The notes under the pieces are model-generated. The model saw only the letters and a program-made list of their open reading frames with translations, was not told the origin of the DNA and did no database searches. Source: Acholeplasma hippikon (GTDB lineage: Bacteria; Bacillota_I; Bacilli_A; Acholeplasmatales; Acholeplasmataceae). From it: a DNA stretch of 64,000 bases. The stretch lies in NCBI RefSeq assembly GCF_900660755.1, contig NZ_LR215050.1, positions 124,001 to 188,000 on the forward strand, given 5' to 3'. A program made the position numbers and the translations under genes. Below are positions 1 to 9,354 of this stretch, piece by piece (position 1 is the first letter of the stretch; the number at the start of each line of letters is the position of its first letter).

Positions 1-15
1 AGAGAGGTCTAATTT

Positions 16-1731
16 ATGAACGACATCAAACAAGGACTAAGCGTTTCAACAGGCGTTGCCATTGCCCGTATTCATCATTTATTTGATTTACCTCAAGTCG
101 TGATTGAAAAGCGTGGTAAAGGCTTAGCATTCGAACAAGAAAGATTAAAAAACGCTTTAGCTGAAGCGGTAAAAGAATTAGAAGCATTAGCGAATCATGC
201 CAAAGAAAAAGTTGGTCATGATGAGTCTAATATTTTTAATGCACAAGCGCTTATGTTAAAAGATCCTATGGTTTTAGATGTTAGTTTTAAAAAGCTTGAA
301 AAGCATAATTATAATGCACCTTATGCTTTTAGAACAACCATGTCAGAAATGATTGATTTATTCGAAGTTTCTGATAACTTATATACAAAAGAAAGAGTAT
401 CAGATTTAAAAGATATTACGAAACGTGTTTTAAATATCTTATCAGAGAAAAAAGAAGATTTAAAAGAAATAAATGAGGATGTAATTTTAGTTGCAGAAGA
501 ATTATATCCATCTATAACAGTTCAATTAGATAAAACACATATTAAAGGCATTATTACAGAGAGAGGAAGTAAAACTTCCCACTCTGCAATTCTTGCACGT
601 CAACTAGGTATTCCAGCAATTACAGGTGTTAAAGTATCTGAATTCATTGAAGGTGAAATCGCAATTATTGATGCGAAAAAAGGATTAGTGATACTTAATC
701 CAAGTGTTTCTTATATTGAAAACTATTTAAGCATTGTTAAAAACATCGAAGCCCAAAATGAACTCTATATGAAAACTAAAGATTTACCAGCCAAAACAAT
801 GGATGGTAAAGAAATAAAATTAAACGCTAATATTGGTTCAGTTGATGACTTAGTCCATGCACATTCATTTGGAGCAGACGGCATTGGGTTATTAAGAACT
901 GAAAACCAATATATGGAATCAACTAACTTTCCAACAGAAGAAGAATTATATACTTTCTATAAAGAAGCATTAGAAGAATTTAAAGATTCTAAAGTTGTTG
1001 TAAGAACTCTGGATATTGGTGGAGATAAAGATGTAGCTTATTTAAACCGTAAACAAGAAGTTAATCCCTTCTTAGGACATCGAGGCATTCGCTACAGCTT
1101 AGGTTACCCATCACTATTTAAAACCCAGTTAAGAGCACTTTTACGTGCATCTAATTATGGGAACTTAAATGTGATGTTTCCAATGATTTCAACAGTTGAT
1201 GAAGTTTTAGAAGCTAAAAAAATAATCAAAGAAGCCAAAGAATCGCTTCATGAAGAGTTTGTTGAAGTGAAAAGCCCAAAAATAGGTATCATGATTGAAG
1301 TACCTAGTGCTGCGTTATTTGTTGATCGCTTTAGTAAACATATTGACTTTGTATCTATTGGAACAAATGACTTAATCCAGTACTTATTTGCAGCAGATAG
1401 AATGAATGATAAGATTAGTTACTTATACCAACCTTATCATCCAGTCTTACTTGAAACAATTGCTAAAATTGTTAAAGATGCACATAAAAATGGTATTAAA
1501 GTTTCTGTATGTGGAGAAATGGCAGGTCATCCAAAGCAAGCCCTTCTTTTATTGGGGTTAGGTGTTGATGAATTATCAATGAATGCCATTCAAATCCCAG
1601 AAATTAAGTATTTAATTTCAAAAACTAATGCATTAGACCTTGAAAAACTAGCACGAAAAGCTGTAAAATTAGATACGAACAAAGAAGTTCAAGAATTAAT
1701 TGAAAAGTATATTGAGAAGCTAGCTATCTAG
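16..1731 (+). CDS. ptsI: Phosphoenolpyruvate-protein phosphotransferase (PTS enzyme I)
   Basis: Cytosolic first enzyme of the sugar phosphotransferase system: it takes phosphate from PEP onto a histidine and passes it to HPr. The 571-residue length is normal for the family. The phospho-histidine motif is seen as SKTSHSAILARQ (around residues 187-198), followed by the PEP-utiliser barrel with the second signature VSIGTNDLIQYLFAADRMN (around residue 448) and the CGEMAG segment near the C-terminus. The start is set by an AGAGAGG ribosome site at bases 1-7. ptsH (HPr) usually lies directly upstream and would be outside the window; that is inference. No terminator hairpin is obvious before the tRNA, so read-through into the tRNA is possible. 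Confidence 0.97.
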   Translation: MNDIKQGLSVSTGVAIARIHHLFDLPQVVIEKRGKGLAFEQERLKNALAEAVKELEALANHAKEKVGHDESNIFNAQALMLKDPMVLDVSFKKLEKHNYNAPYAFRTTMSEMIDLFEVSDNLYTKERVSDLKDITKRVLNILSEKKEDLKEINEDVILVAEELYPSITVQLDKTHIKGIITERGSKTSHSAILARQLGIPAITGVKVSEFIEGEIAIIDAKKGLVILNPSVSYIENYLSIVKNIEAQNELYMKTKDLPAKTMDGKEIKLNANIGSVDDLVHAHSFGADGIGLLRTENQYMESTNFPTEEELYTFYKEALEEFKDSKVVVRTLDIGGDKDVAYLNRKQEVNPFLGHRGIRYSLGYPSLFKTQLRALLRASNYGNLNVMFPMISTVDEVLEAKKIIKEAKESLHEEFVEVKSPKIGIMIEVPSAALFVDRFSKHIDFVSIGTNDLIQYLFAADRMNDKISYLYQPYHPVLLETIAKIVKDAHKNGIKVSVCGEMAGHPKQALLLLGLGVDELSMNAIQIPEIKYLISKTNALDLEKLARKAVKLDTNKEVQELIEKYIEKLAI

Positions 1732-1742
1732 CTTCTTATTTT

Positions 1743-1831
1743 GGAACAATACTCAAGTGGCTGAAGAGGCAGGCTTGGAAAGCTTGTAGGCTGTCAAAGG
1801 CGCGCGGGTTCAAATCCCGCTTGTTCCGCCA
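1743..1831 (+). tRNA. tRNA-Ser (anticodon GGA)
   Basis: Acceptor stem GGAACAA (1743-1749) pairs with TTGTTCC (1821-1827), followed by discriminator G and an encoded CCA (1829-1831). The anticodon stem CAGGC/GCTTG holds loop TTGGAAA with anticodon GGA, reading UCC and UCU. The T arm is GCGGG-TTCAAAT-CCCGC. The long variable arm is the class II feature expected for tRNA-Ser. It lies 12 bp after ptsI. Confidence 0.95.
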
Positions 1832-1843
1832 TATTGAATGCAT

Positions 1844-1872
1844 AGGTTTGATACAATGTCAGACCTTTTTTA
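1844..1872 (+). terminator. Rho-independent terminator after tRNA-Ser
   Basis: Stem AGGTTTGA/TCAGACCT (1844-1851 with 1859-1866, one G-U pair), 7-nt loop, then a T run. Confidence 0.75.
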
Positions 1873-1915
1873 TTTGTTGGCAGAAAGGGGAAAATCTCCT
1901 ATTCGCCAGTTTTGT

Positions 1916-1964
1916 AGAGACTTGTAGTAGTCAGTTTTTAGGCTATTATTAGGTCTCTTTTTTA
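1916..1964 (+). terminator. Possible second terminator or structured element
   Basis: AGAGAC (1916-1921) pairs with GTCTCT (1953-1958), with an inner TAGTAG/CTATTA helix, followed by a T run. It could be a second terminator or the left edge of the restriction island. Together with the terminator at 1844, the direct repeats at 1980 and the promoter at 2071 it accounts for the 305-bp stretch between the tRNA and the first island gene, in which I see no coding sequence. Confidence 0.4.
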
Positions 1965-1979
1965 TTTTCTAATCAACTA

Positions 1980-2030
1980 TTTAACGATTACCATACTTTT
2001 TAACGATTTGACAACAATTTAACGATTTGA
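1980..2030 (+). repeat. Three direct repeats TTTAACGATT at an exact 19-bp period
   Basis: TTTAACGATT begins at 1980, 1999 and 2018; the last two copies extend to TTTAACGATTTGA. A weaker fourth ACGATTTGA match overlaps the -35 region at 2074. They lie just upstream of the promoter of a small XRE-type regulator, so they are candidate operator iterons for that protein (inference). Confidence 0.7.
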
Positions 2031-2070
2031 GACAAAAAGGATACAAACATGCTATTTATAGAGTAATTTA

Positions 2071-2099
2071 TAGACGATTTGATAAAAAAGTGCTATAAT
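2071..2099 (+). promoter_or_regulatory. Promoter of the XRE-hsdMSR operon
   Basis: -35 TAGACG (2071-2076), 17-bp spacer, extended -10 TGCTATAAT (-10 hexamer 2094-2099). The -35 overlaps a degenerate copy of the upstream ACGATTTGA repeat. Confidence 0.7.
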
Positions 2100-2136
2100 C
2101 CTGAGTAGATATAAACATTTATAATAGGAGGTAACT

Positions 2137-2331
2137 ATGGATTACCAACGACTAGTGAAGGAATTAAGACTAAAACTAATTTTATCTCAACAAGAATTTG
2201 CAGATTTGCTTAATGTTTCTTTTGCGTCCATTAATAGATGGGAAACTGGAAAACACGAGCCAACGATTAAAATAAAGAGAAAAATTGTGGAATTATGCAA
2301 ATATAACAACATTAAATTGGAGGATGAATAA
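2137..2331 (+). CDS. Small XRE-family helix-turn-helix regulator
   Basis: A 64-residue protein that is almost only a Cro/cI-type HTH domain: the segment LSQQEFADLLNVSFASINRWE (residues 17-37) contains the two DNA-contacting helices. It has a strong AGGAGG ribosome site and ends 2 bp before hsdM, so it is the first gene of the restriction operon. By analogy with controller proteins of restriction-modification systems it may time or limit hsd expression by binding the 19-bp-spaced repeats upstream; this is inference from position. No partner toxin is seen next to it, so an antitoxin role is less likely. Confidence 0.85.
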   Translation: MDYQRLVKELRLKLILSQQEFADLLNVSFASINRWETGKHEPTIKIKRKIVELCKYNNIKLEDE

Positions 2332-2333
2332 AT

Positions 2334-4901
2334 ATGAATAAACAACAATTAGCATCAAAAATTTGGGAATCAGCTAATAAAATGAGATCAAAAATTGAAG
2401 CTGGTGAATATAAGGACTATATATTGGGTTTCATGTTTTATAAGTTCTTATCGGATAAAGAAGTAAAATTTCTTAAGGATAAGGGATATACCGAAGAAGA
2501 TATTATGATGCTTGATGAATCTGATAGTGAATCTGTAAAGTTTATTCAGAACAACATTGGATACTTTATCGCATATAAAGATTTATTTTCAACTTGGGTT
2601 GAAAAAGGATCTGATTTTGATGTAAGTGATGTACGGGATGCATTAAGCGCATTTGGTAGATTAATTAACAAGTCTCATAAAAAGGTATTTGATAGAATTT
2701 TCAACACACTTGAAACAGGTTTAAATAAACTAGGTGGATCTGCAGCAGAGCAAACAAAAGCCATTAGGGACTTAATTCAGTTGTTAAAGATAATACCTAT
2801 GAACGGAAAACAAGACTATGACATCTTAGGCTTTATATACGAATATTTAATTAGTAACTTTGCTGTTAATGCGGGAAAAAAGGCAGGAGAATTCTACACG
2901 CCACATGAAGTATCTTTGTTAATGTCAGAAATTGTTGCTGATCATTTGAAACATAAAGAAGAAATTAAAATATACGATCCTACTAGTGGGTCAGGATCTC
3001 TATTAATCAATATTGGACATTCTATCTCAAAACATATGTCTAACAAAGACAATATCAAGTACTATGCACAAGAACTAAAAGAAAATACCTATAACTTAAC
3101 ACGTATGAATTTAATTATGCGTGGTATTTTACCAGATAATATTGTTGTTAGAAATGGAGATACACTTGAAAATGACTGGCCATACTTTGACGAATCAGAT
3201 CCTCAGGGAACATATGATCCTTTATATGTTGATGCAGTTGTTTCAAACCCCCCATACTCTCAAAAATGGGATAGAGAAAATAAAGAATCGGATCCACGTT
3301 ATTCAGAATTTGGTTTAGCTCCTAAATCAAAAGCAGATTATGCTTTTTTATTGCATGATTTATTCCACGTTAAACCAGATGGTATTATGACAATTGTTCT
3401 GCCACATGGTGTTTTATTTAGAGGTGGAGAGGAATATGAAATCCGCAAAAATCTAATTGAGAAGAATCATATTGATGCAATCATTGGGTTACCAGCAAAT
3501 ATCTTCTTTGGTACAGGAATACCAACCATAATTATGGTGCTAAAAAAAGAAAGCAAAAAAAGCAATGATATTTTAATTATTGATGCGTCAAAAGGGTTCA
3601 TAAAAGTTGGCAACAAAAATCAGTTAAGAGCATCGGATATTAAAAAAATCACTGATACCGTAATCAACAAAGAAGAAATCGAAAGATATTCAAGAGTAGT
3701 AAGTATTGAAGAAATTAGACAAAATGACTATAACTTGAATATTCCAAGATATGTAGACTCATCAGAACCAGCTGAATCATGGGATATTTATTCTTTAATG
3801 TTTGGGGGAATTCCAAAGAAAGAAATTGAGAGCTTATCAAAATACTGGGAAGCATTTCCAAATTTAAAAAATGAATTATTTGAAGAAGTTAATGATGCAT
3901 ATGTATCCTTAAAACAAGAGGATATAAAACAAGTAATTGTAAAAAATAATGAAGTTAATAATTACATTAATAAATTTAAAGAACATTTCTCTGACTTTAA
4001 ACTTTTTATGCAAAAAAGACTTATTGAAAATATGACTACTTTGAGCATACCAAAAGAAGTCCAAGTTATTAGCAATGAAATTTTCAGAAAAATGGAATCT
4101 TTCAAATTGTTGGATAAGTATAAATCGTATCAAGCATTTGAAGATCAGTGGAAAAAAATAGCAATAGATCTTGAAATCATTCAAACTGAGGGCTTTGATG
4201 CTGTTAAAAAAGTTGATCCTAACATGGTGATAAAGAAAAAAGACAATAGAGAAGAAGAAGTCCAAGAAGGATGGATGGGCAGAGTTATTCCTTTTGAGAT
4301 TGTACAAAATACAGTCCTAAAAGCAGAGTTAACCCAACTTCAATCTAAAGAAGCAAGATTATCTGAAATTTTATCTAGCTATCAAGAAATTATAGACTCA
4401 TTATCTGAAGAAGAAAAAGAATTAGTACTAAATGATAATGGCGATGCATTTGATGCTAAAAAAGTTAAAGAACAAATTAAAGAACTAGATGATGATATAA
4501 ATGATGAAGAATCACTTAAATATAAGCTTGATAAGTATACCAAGCTTGCTTCAGAAGAGAAAGAACTTAAAAAAACAATAAAAAGTGATTCTGAAGATTT
4601 ACATATTAAAACAAAGGAAACAATTGAATCGTTATCGAATGAAAAAGCAATTGATTTATTAATTCATACATGGATTAATCCTCTTATGGAATCAATTAAT
4701 AAATTACCAAATGAAATCGTTAATGAGCTGACTTTAAAAGTCAAATTATTAAAAGAAAAGTATAATACTACATTCTCGGAAATAACAAAAGAAATTGCCA
4801 ACACACAAGAAACTTTACTTTCTTTACTTGATGAATTAGAAGGTGATGATTTTGATATGAAAGGTCTTAGTGAATTAAAATCACTAATAAAAGGTGATTA
4901 A
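2334..4901 (+). CDS. hsdM: Type I restriction-modification system, DNA methyltransferase subunit HsdM, with long C-terminal extension
   Basis: N6-adenine methyltransferase subunit of a type I system; it works with HsdS as methylase and with HsdS and HsdR as nuclease. HsdM_N helical domain at residues 1-150, GEFYTPHEV near 185, SAM-binding motif DPTSGSGSLL at 215-224, catalytic NPPYS at about 305. The family core is about 500 residues; this protein has 855. The extra 350 residues (about 500-855) are Lys/Glu-rich and look like long helices or coiled coil, with no motif I recognise. GGAGG precedes the start. Reading frame passes into hsdS without an intergenic gap. Confidence 0.95.
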   Translation: MNKQQLASKIWESANKMRSKIEAGEYKDYILGFMFYKFLSDKEVKFLKDKGYTEEDIMMLDESDSESVKFIQNNIGYFIAYKDLFSTWVEKGSDFDVSDVRDALSAFGRLINKSHKKVFDRIFNTLETGLNKLGGSAAEQTKAIRDLIQLLKIIPMNGKQDYDILGFIYEYLISNFAVNAGKKAGEFYTPHEVSLLMSEIVADHLKHKEEIKIYDPTSGSGSLLINIGHSISKHMSNKDNIKYYAQELKENTYNLTRMNLIMRGILPDNIVVRNGDTLENDWPYFDESDPQGTYDPLYVDAVVSNPPYSQKWDRENKESDPRYSEFGLAPKSKADYAFLLHDLFHVKPDGIMTIVLPHGVLFRGGEEYEIRKNLIEKNHIDAIIGLPANIFFGTGIPTIIMVLKKESKKSNDILIIDASKGFIKVGNKNQLRASDIKKITDTVINKEEIERYSRVVSIEEIRQNDYNLNIPRYVDSSEPAESWDIYSLMFGGIPKKEIESLSKYWEAFPNLKNELFEEVNDAYVSLKQEDIKQVIVKNNEVNNYINKFKEHFSDFKLFMQKRLIENMTTLSIPKEVQVISNEIFRKMESFKLLDKYKSYQAFEDQWKKIAIDLEIIQTEGFDAVKKVDPNMVIKKKDNREEEVQEGWMGRVIPFEIVQNTVLKAELTQLQSKEARLSEILSSYQEIIDSLSEEEKELVLNDNGDAFDAKKVKEQIKELDDDINDEESLKYKLDKYTKLASEEKELKKTIKSDSEDLHIKTKETIESLSNEKAIDLLIHTWINPLMESINKLPNEIVNELTLKVKLLKEKYNTTFSEITKEIANTQETLLSLLDELEGDDFDMKGLSELKSLIKGD

Positions 4902-4902
4902 G

Positions 4903-6159
4903 ATGGACAAGAATATGCGTACACCTTTATTGCGATTTAAGGGATTTACTGACGATTGGGAACAGTGTAAGTTATCTCAGTTTTATGATTTTTCAAAAGG
5001 TAAAGGCTTGTCATTGAATTCGTTTTATGAAGGAAAAGATTCGTTAGGCATTGCCTATGGTCACTTATACACAAAGTACACTGAAGTGATAAACAAAGTT
5101 AATTTAAGCACATATGATGATAATGGAGTATTGTCTAGAAAAGGAGATTTATTGTTTCCTGGATCAAGCACTGTTCCATTTGGAACAGCTCAATCTAACG
5201 CTATTATGTTGGATAATGTTAAATTAGGTGGAGATGTAATAATAGCTAGAGCAAAAGATTTATCTGTATATGCACCTTTTGTTAGTTATCAAATAAACGC
5301 CCAAAGAAGCAAGCTTTTTCCTATTACAGTAGGAACAACAATTACACATATGTATGGCAAGGACATAGCCAACATAGAATATATGTTTCCAAAATTTGAT
5401 GAACAAGAAAAAATTGGAAGAACTCTAGAGAGTCTGGATTCTCTTATCACCCTTCATCAGCGTAAGTATGATAAGTTAGTTAATATAAAAAAATCATTGC
5501 TAGAAAAAATGTTTCCCCAAAATGGAGAATCAATTCCAAGATTGCGATTTAAGGGATTTACTGATGCTTGGGAACAGTATAAGCTTGGTGATTTAGGATT
5601 TTTCAAATCAAATGGGGTTGATAAATTGTCCAAACCTAACGAGATTCCTGTAAACCTTCTGAATTATATGGATGTATATAATAGACGTGAAGTATCTAAT
5701 AAAAATGCAAATGAATTAATGCAAGTGACTGCAAAACCTAGTCAATTGATTGAGAATAGTGTCATGAAAAATGATGTTTTTTTCACACCAACTTCTGAAA
5801 CACCACAAGATATCGGACGTGTGTATGTTATTGAAGAAACGCTTAATAATACGGTTTATTCATATCATTTGATGAGATTTAGACCTAACCAAGGAACATA
5901 CTATCCAAATTTTCCAAACTATTCGTTAATGACTGAAAATGTTAGAAAGCAATTCTTTCTAGCAGCAAAGGGAGTTCAACGATATGTAATATCCAAAGCG
6001 GATTTCGAATCCATCGTAGATACTATTCCCGAATATAAAGAACAAGCAAAAATAGGGGAGTTTTTTAGATCAATAGATTCTCTTATCACCCTTCATCAGC
6101 GTAAGTATGAAAAACTACAAAATATCAAAAAAGCATTGCTTCAAAAGATGTTTGTCTAG
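4903..6159 (+). CDS. hsdS: Type I restriction-modification system, specificity subunit HsdS
   Basis: DNA-recognition subunit with two target recognition domains (TRD) and two conserved spacer helices. The protein is a clear internal duplication: RFKGFTDDWEQ near residue 10 matches RFKGFTDAWEQ near 215, and DSLITLHQRKYDKL near 182 matches DSLITLHQRKYEKL near 395. TRD1 lies at about 22-150 and TRD2 at about 225-360; the two TRDs differ, so a bipartite asymmetric site is expected. ATG at 4903 is preferred to the in-frame GTG at 4894, because AAAAGGTG sits about 8 bp before it. It is followed 15 bp later by hsdR. The matching DNA repeats make it a recombination target with the silent half at 9355. 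Confidence 0.95.
   Translation: MDKNMRTPLLRFKGFTDDWEQCKLSQFYDFSKGKGLSLNSFYEGKDSLGIAYGHLYTKYTEVINKVNLSTYDDNGVLSRKGDLLFPGSSTVPFGTAQSNAIMLDNVKLGGDVIIARAKDLSVYAPFVSYQINAQRSKLFPITVGTTITHMYGKDIANIEYMFPKFDEQEKIGRTLESLDSLITLHQRKYDKLVNIKKSLLEKMFPQNGESIPRLRFKGFTDAWEQYKLGDLGFFKSNGVDKLSKPNEIPVNLLNYMDVYNRREVSNKNANELMQVTAKPSQLIENSVMKNDVFFTPTSETPQDIGRVYVIEETLNNTVYSYHLMRFRPNQGTYYPNFPNYSLMTENVRKQFFLAAKGVQRYVISKADFESIVDTIPEYKEQAKIGEFFRSIDSLITLHQRKYEKLQNIKKALLQKMFV
4930..4952 (+). repeat. Direct repeat A, copy 1 (23 bp, 5' of TRD1)
   Basis: These 23 bp are identical to 5542-5564. Both are followed, 3-4 bp later, by TTGGGAACAGT. They mark the 5' edge of each half of hsdS. Confidence 0.85.
5442..5467 (+). repeat. 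26-bp hsdS repeat B, copy 1 (central spacer)
   Basis: Encodes the LITLHQRK segment after TRD1. The same 26 bp occur at 6081-6106 and 9864-9889. The last 12 bases, ATCAGCGTAAGT, recur inverted at 10851-10862. Confidence 0.9.
5542..5564 (+). repeat. Direct repeat A, copy 2 (23 bp, 5' of TRD2)
   Basis: Identical over 23 bp to 4930-4952; lies at the junction between the central spacer helix and TRD2. Confidence 0.85.
6081..6106 (+). repeat. 26-bp hsdS repeat B, copy 2 (C-terminal spacer)
   Basis: Identical over 26 bp to 5442-5467 and 9864-9889; encodes the same LITLHQRK segment after TRD2. Confidence 0.9.
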
Positions 6160-6174
6160 AAAGGAGATTGAAAT

Positions 6175-9100
6175 ATGGCTTTTGATAATGAATTAATTTT
6201 TGAAAAAGAACTTATATCAGTCTTGACTCAGTATGGTTGGGAAAGAGAAGTGATTAAGAACCCATCTGAGGAAGATTTAATTAAAAATTGGGCAAACATC
6301 CTTTTCGTAAATAATAGAGAGATTGACAGACTTAACAATCAACCTTTGACTGATACTGAAATGCAACAAATACTTGAACAGATAAAGGCTTTAAGAACAC
6401 CTTTAAAGTTAAATGGATTTATTAATGGAAAAACGGTATCTATCAAAAGGGATAACCCAAATGATACACTTCATTTTGGTAAAGAAATAAGTTTAAAAAT
6501 TTATGACAGAATGGAAATTGCAGCTGGAAGCAGCAAATACCAAATTGCCAGTCAACCCAGATTTAAAACCCCAGGTATATTAAATGATAGAAGAGGAGAC
6601 CTATTACTTTTAATTAATGGGATGCCTGTTATTCATATAGAGCTTAAAAAATCTGGCATACCAGTATCACAAGCTGCTAATCAAATTGAAAAATACTCTC
6701 GTGAAGGAGCATTTAGAGGTATTTTTTCTCTTATTCAGATTTTTGTTGCAATGAATCCGGAAGAAGCGATATATTTTGCTAATCCGGGAGAAGACAACAA
6801 ATTTAATCCAAACTTCTTTTTCCGCTGGGCTGATTTTAATAATGAACCAATTAATAACTGGAAAGAATTTACATCTAAACTTTTATCCATTCCTATGGCT
6901 CATCAATTAATAGGGTTCTACACAGTTGCTGATAATACAGATGGACTTCTTAAAGTTATGAGAAGTTATCAGTATTATGCTGCAAATGCGATATCTGATA
7001 AGGTTTCAAAAACAGATTGGACAGCTAAAAATAATTTAGGTGGATACGTGTGGCATACAACAGGATCTGGAAAAACAATGACTAGCTTTAAGTCGGCTCA
7101 ATTAATTGCATCATCAAAAGATGCTGATAAGGTAATTTTTTTAGTAGATCGTGTCGAACTTGGGACTCAATCATTAAATGAATACAAAAATTTTGCTAAT
7201 GAAAACGAAGACGTACAAGCTACCGAAAATACCAATGCGTTAGTTACAAAACTTAAAAGTAATGATCCCTCAAACACATTAATTGTTACTTCAATTCAAA
7301 AGATGAGTAGAATCAGTGAAGATGAAGGTGGATTAAAGGCTAAAGATATCGAATTAATGAAATCAAAACGCATTGTTTTTATCGTTGATGAAGCCCACCG
7401 ATCAACTTTTGGTGAAATGCTTTATACAATCAAGAAAACCTTCCCACAAGCCATTTTCTTTGGATTTACAGGAACACCTATCCATGAAGAAAACGAGAAA
7501 AATGATTCTACTACAGTGGATGTTTTTGGGGATGAATTACACCGATATAGCATAGCTGATGGAATTAGAGATAAGAATGTTCTTGGCTTTGATATCTATA
7601 AAGTACTGACATTTAAAGACATTGATTTAAGAAAAATGGTTGCTTTAGAAAAGGCAAAAGCTACTAGTGAAATTGAAGCAATTTCCGATCCAAATAAACA
7701 AGCAATTTATTATACATACATTAATGATGTTTCGATGGCGGGTTATTATGATGAAGCTGGTACCTATACTAAAGGTATTGAAGATTATGTTCCAAACTCA
7801 CAATACGATAATATCAAGCATCATGAAATGGTAGTTGAGGATATCCTCACAAATTGGACTACATTAAGTAGAAACTTTAAGTTTCATGCTACTTTTGCAA
7901 CAAGTAGCATAAAAGAAGCCATTGATTATTATAGACTTTTTAAATCTAAAGACTCAAATTTGAAAGTTGTTGGATTATTTGATCCAAGTATTGATAATAA
8001 CGGTAATACAACGTTTAAAGAAGTAGGACTAGTTGAATTGCTAGAAGACTATAATACAAGATATGGAATGTCTTATACACTTGGTAATTGGGATAAATAT
8101 AAAAAAGATATTGCTTTAAGATTAGCACATAAAGAACCATATATTAATATAGATAAAACACCTGAAAAGCAAGTAGATTTGTTAATAGTAGTTGATCAAA
8201 TGTTAACAGGATATGATTCAAAATGGATTAATACGCTATATGTTGATAAAATTTTAAAATATGAGCAAGTCATTCAAGCATTTTCTAGAACCAATCGCTT
8301 ATTCGGTCCTGACAAACCGTTTGGTACCATAAAGTATTATAGAAAACCACATACAATGGAAAAGAATATTGAAAGAGCTATCAAATTATATTCAGGTGAT
8401 AAACCGCTTGGACTATTCGTTCCAAAAATTAAAGAAAATTTAGAACGAATGAATGCGATATACAGAGAAATTGAAGAATTATTCAAAACAAATGGAGAAA
8501 CAGAATTCACAAGATTACCTGAAGATTCAGCATCAAAAGCCAAATTTTCTAAACTATTCAGACAACTTAACGAGGTGTTGGAAGCTGCAAAAATTCAAGG
8601 TTTTAAATGGCAAGACGTTAAAAAAGTAGAACATCTAAAAGGTGATGAATTAGAAATTAAGTTTGATGAAAAAAAATATTTAACATTAGCACTAAGATAT
8701 AAAGAACTACCAACATCTGAAAAAATCAAATTAGATGATGTGCCTTATGAAATTGATGGATACTTAACAGAAATAAACACGGGTTTGATTGATACGAACT
8801 ACATGAATTTAAGATTCGATAAGTATCTAAAAGCTCTTAATGAAGGGAATTTAGAAGAGCAGATGAAAACACTACATGAACTTCATAGTACTTTCGCAAC
8901 ATTAACTCAGGAAGAACAAAAGTATGCAGCAATTTTCTTAAGAGACGTTGAACGTGGTGATGTAAAGATTGTTGAAGGTAAAACTTTACGAGATTATATT
9001 ACCGAGTATCAAGTAAAAACAAAAAATGATCAAATTTCAAAATGTGCGTTATTACTTGGATTAGATGAATCGAAACTTAGACAGCTTTTAACAATTAAGG

Positions 9101-9309
9101 TAACGATGCATTCAATTAATGAATTTGGACGTTTTGATGATCTTAAAAATACAGTTGATATTTCAAAAGCAAGATTGTTCTTTGAAAAAATAGAAAAAAC
9201 AAAACTGACACCTCCAAAAATTCATATTAAGGTCGATGAATTTCTAAGAAAATTCATCTATGAAAGTGGATTTGAAATAAAGTTACCTACTGATGAAGAA
9301 AATGATTAA
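6175..9309 (+). CDS. hsdR: Type I restriction-modification system, endonuclease/translocase subunit HsdR
   Basis: ATP-dependent DNA translocase and nuclease subunit; cleaves unmodified DNA away from the recognition site. The nuclease domain shows the PD-(D/E)xK pattern RRGDLLLL (Asp about residue 142) and HIELKK (about 154-159). The SF2 motor has Walker A TTGSGKTMTS (about 293-302), DEAH box VDEAHRST (about 404) and FTGTP motif III; QAFSRTNRL near 700 is motif VI-like. Length 1044 residues is typical. Start at 6175 has AAGGAG upstream. Third gene of an M-S-R operon; appears intact, so the system should be able to restrict. Confidence 0.95.
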   Translation: MAFDNELIFEKELISVLTQYGWEREVIKNPSEEDLIKNWANILFVNNREIDRLNNQPLTDTEMQQILEQIKALRTPLKLNGFINGKTVSIKRDNPNDTLHFGKEISLKIYDRMEIAAGSSKYQIASQPRFKTPGILNDRRGDLLLLINGMPVIHIELKKSGIPVSQAANQIEKYSREGAFRGIFSLIQIFVAMNPEEAIYFANPGEDNKFNPNFFFRWADFNNEPINNWKEFTSKLLSIPMAHQLIGFYTVADNTDGLLKVMRSYQYYAANAISDKVSKTDWTAKNNLGGYVWHTTGSGKTMTSFKSAQLIASSKDADKVIFLVDRVELGTQSLNEYKNFANENEDVQATENTNALVTKLKSNDPSNTLIVTSIQKMSRISEDEGGLKAKDIELMKSKRIVFIVDEAHRSTFGEMLYTIKKTFPQAIFFGFTGTPIHEENEKNDSTTVDVFGDELHRYSIADGIRDKNVLGFDIYKVLTFKDIDLRKMVALEKAKATSEIEAISDPNKQAIYYTYINDVSMAGYYDEAGTYTKGIEDYVPNSQYDNIKHHEMVVEDILTNWTTLSRNFKFHATFATSSIKEAIDYYRLFKSKDSNLKVVGLFDPSIDNNGNTTFKEVGLVELLEDYNTRYGMSYTLGNWDKYKKDIALRLAHKEPYINIDKTPEKQVDLLIVVDQMLTGYDSKWINTLYVDKILKYEQVIQAFSRTNRLFGPDKPFGTIKYYRKPHTMEKNIERAIKLYSGDKPLGLFVPKIKENLERMNAIYREIEELFKTNGETEFTRLPEDSASKAKFSKLFRQLNEVLEAAKIQGFKWQDVKKVEHLKGDELEIKFDEKKYLTLALRYKELPTSEKIKLDDVPYEIDGYLTEINTGLIDTNYMNLRFDKYLKALNEGNLEEQMKTLHELHSTFATLTQEEQKYAAIFLRDVERGDVKIVEGKTLRDYITEYQVKTKNDQISKCALLLGLDESKLRQLLTIKVTMHSINEFGRFDDLKNTVDISKARLFFEKIEKTKLTPPKIHIKVDEFLRKFIYESGFEIKLPTDEEND

Positions 9310-9323
9310 TTATCTGTTGATTA

Positions 9324-9350
9324 GAAGAACCTATACTGGTTCTTTTTTTC
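9324..9350 (+). terminator. Terminator after hsdR
   Basis: AGAACC (9326-9331) pairs with GGTTCT (9338-9343), 6-nt loop, then seven T. It closes the hsd operon immediately before the silent hsdS half, which therefore should not be expressed from the operon promoter. Confidence 0.85.
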
Positions 9351-9354
9351 TATT

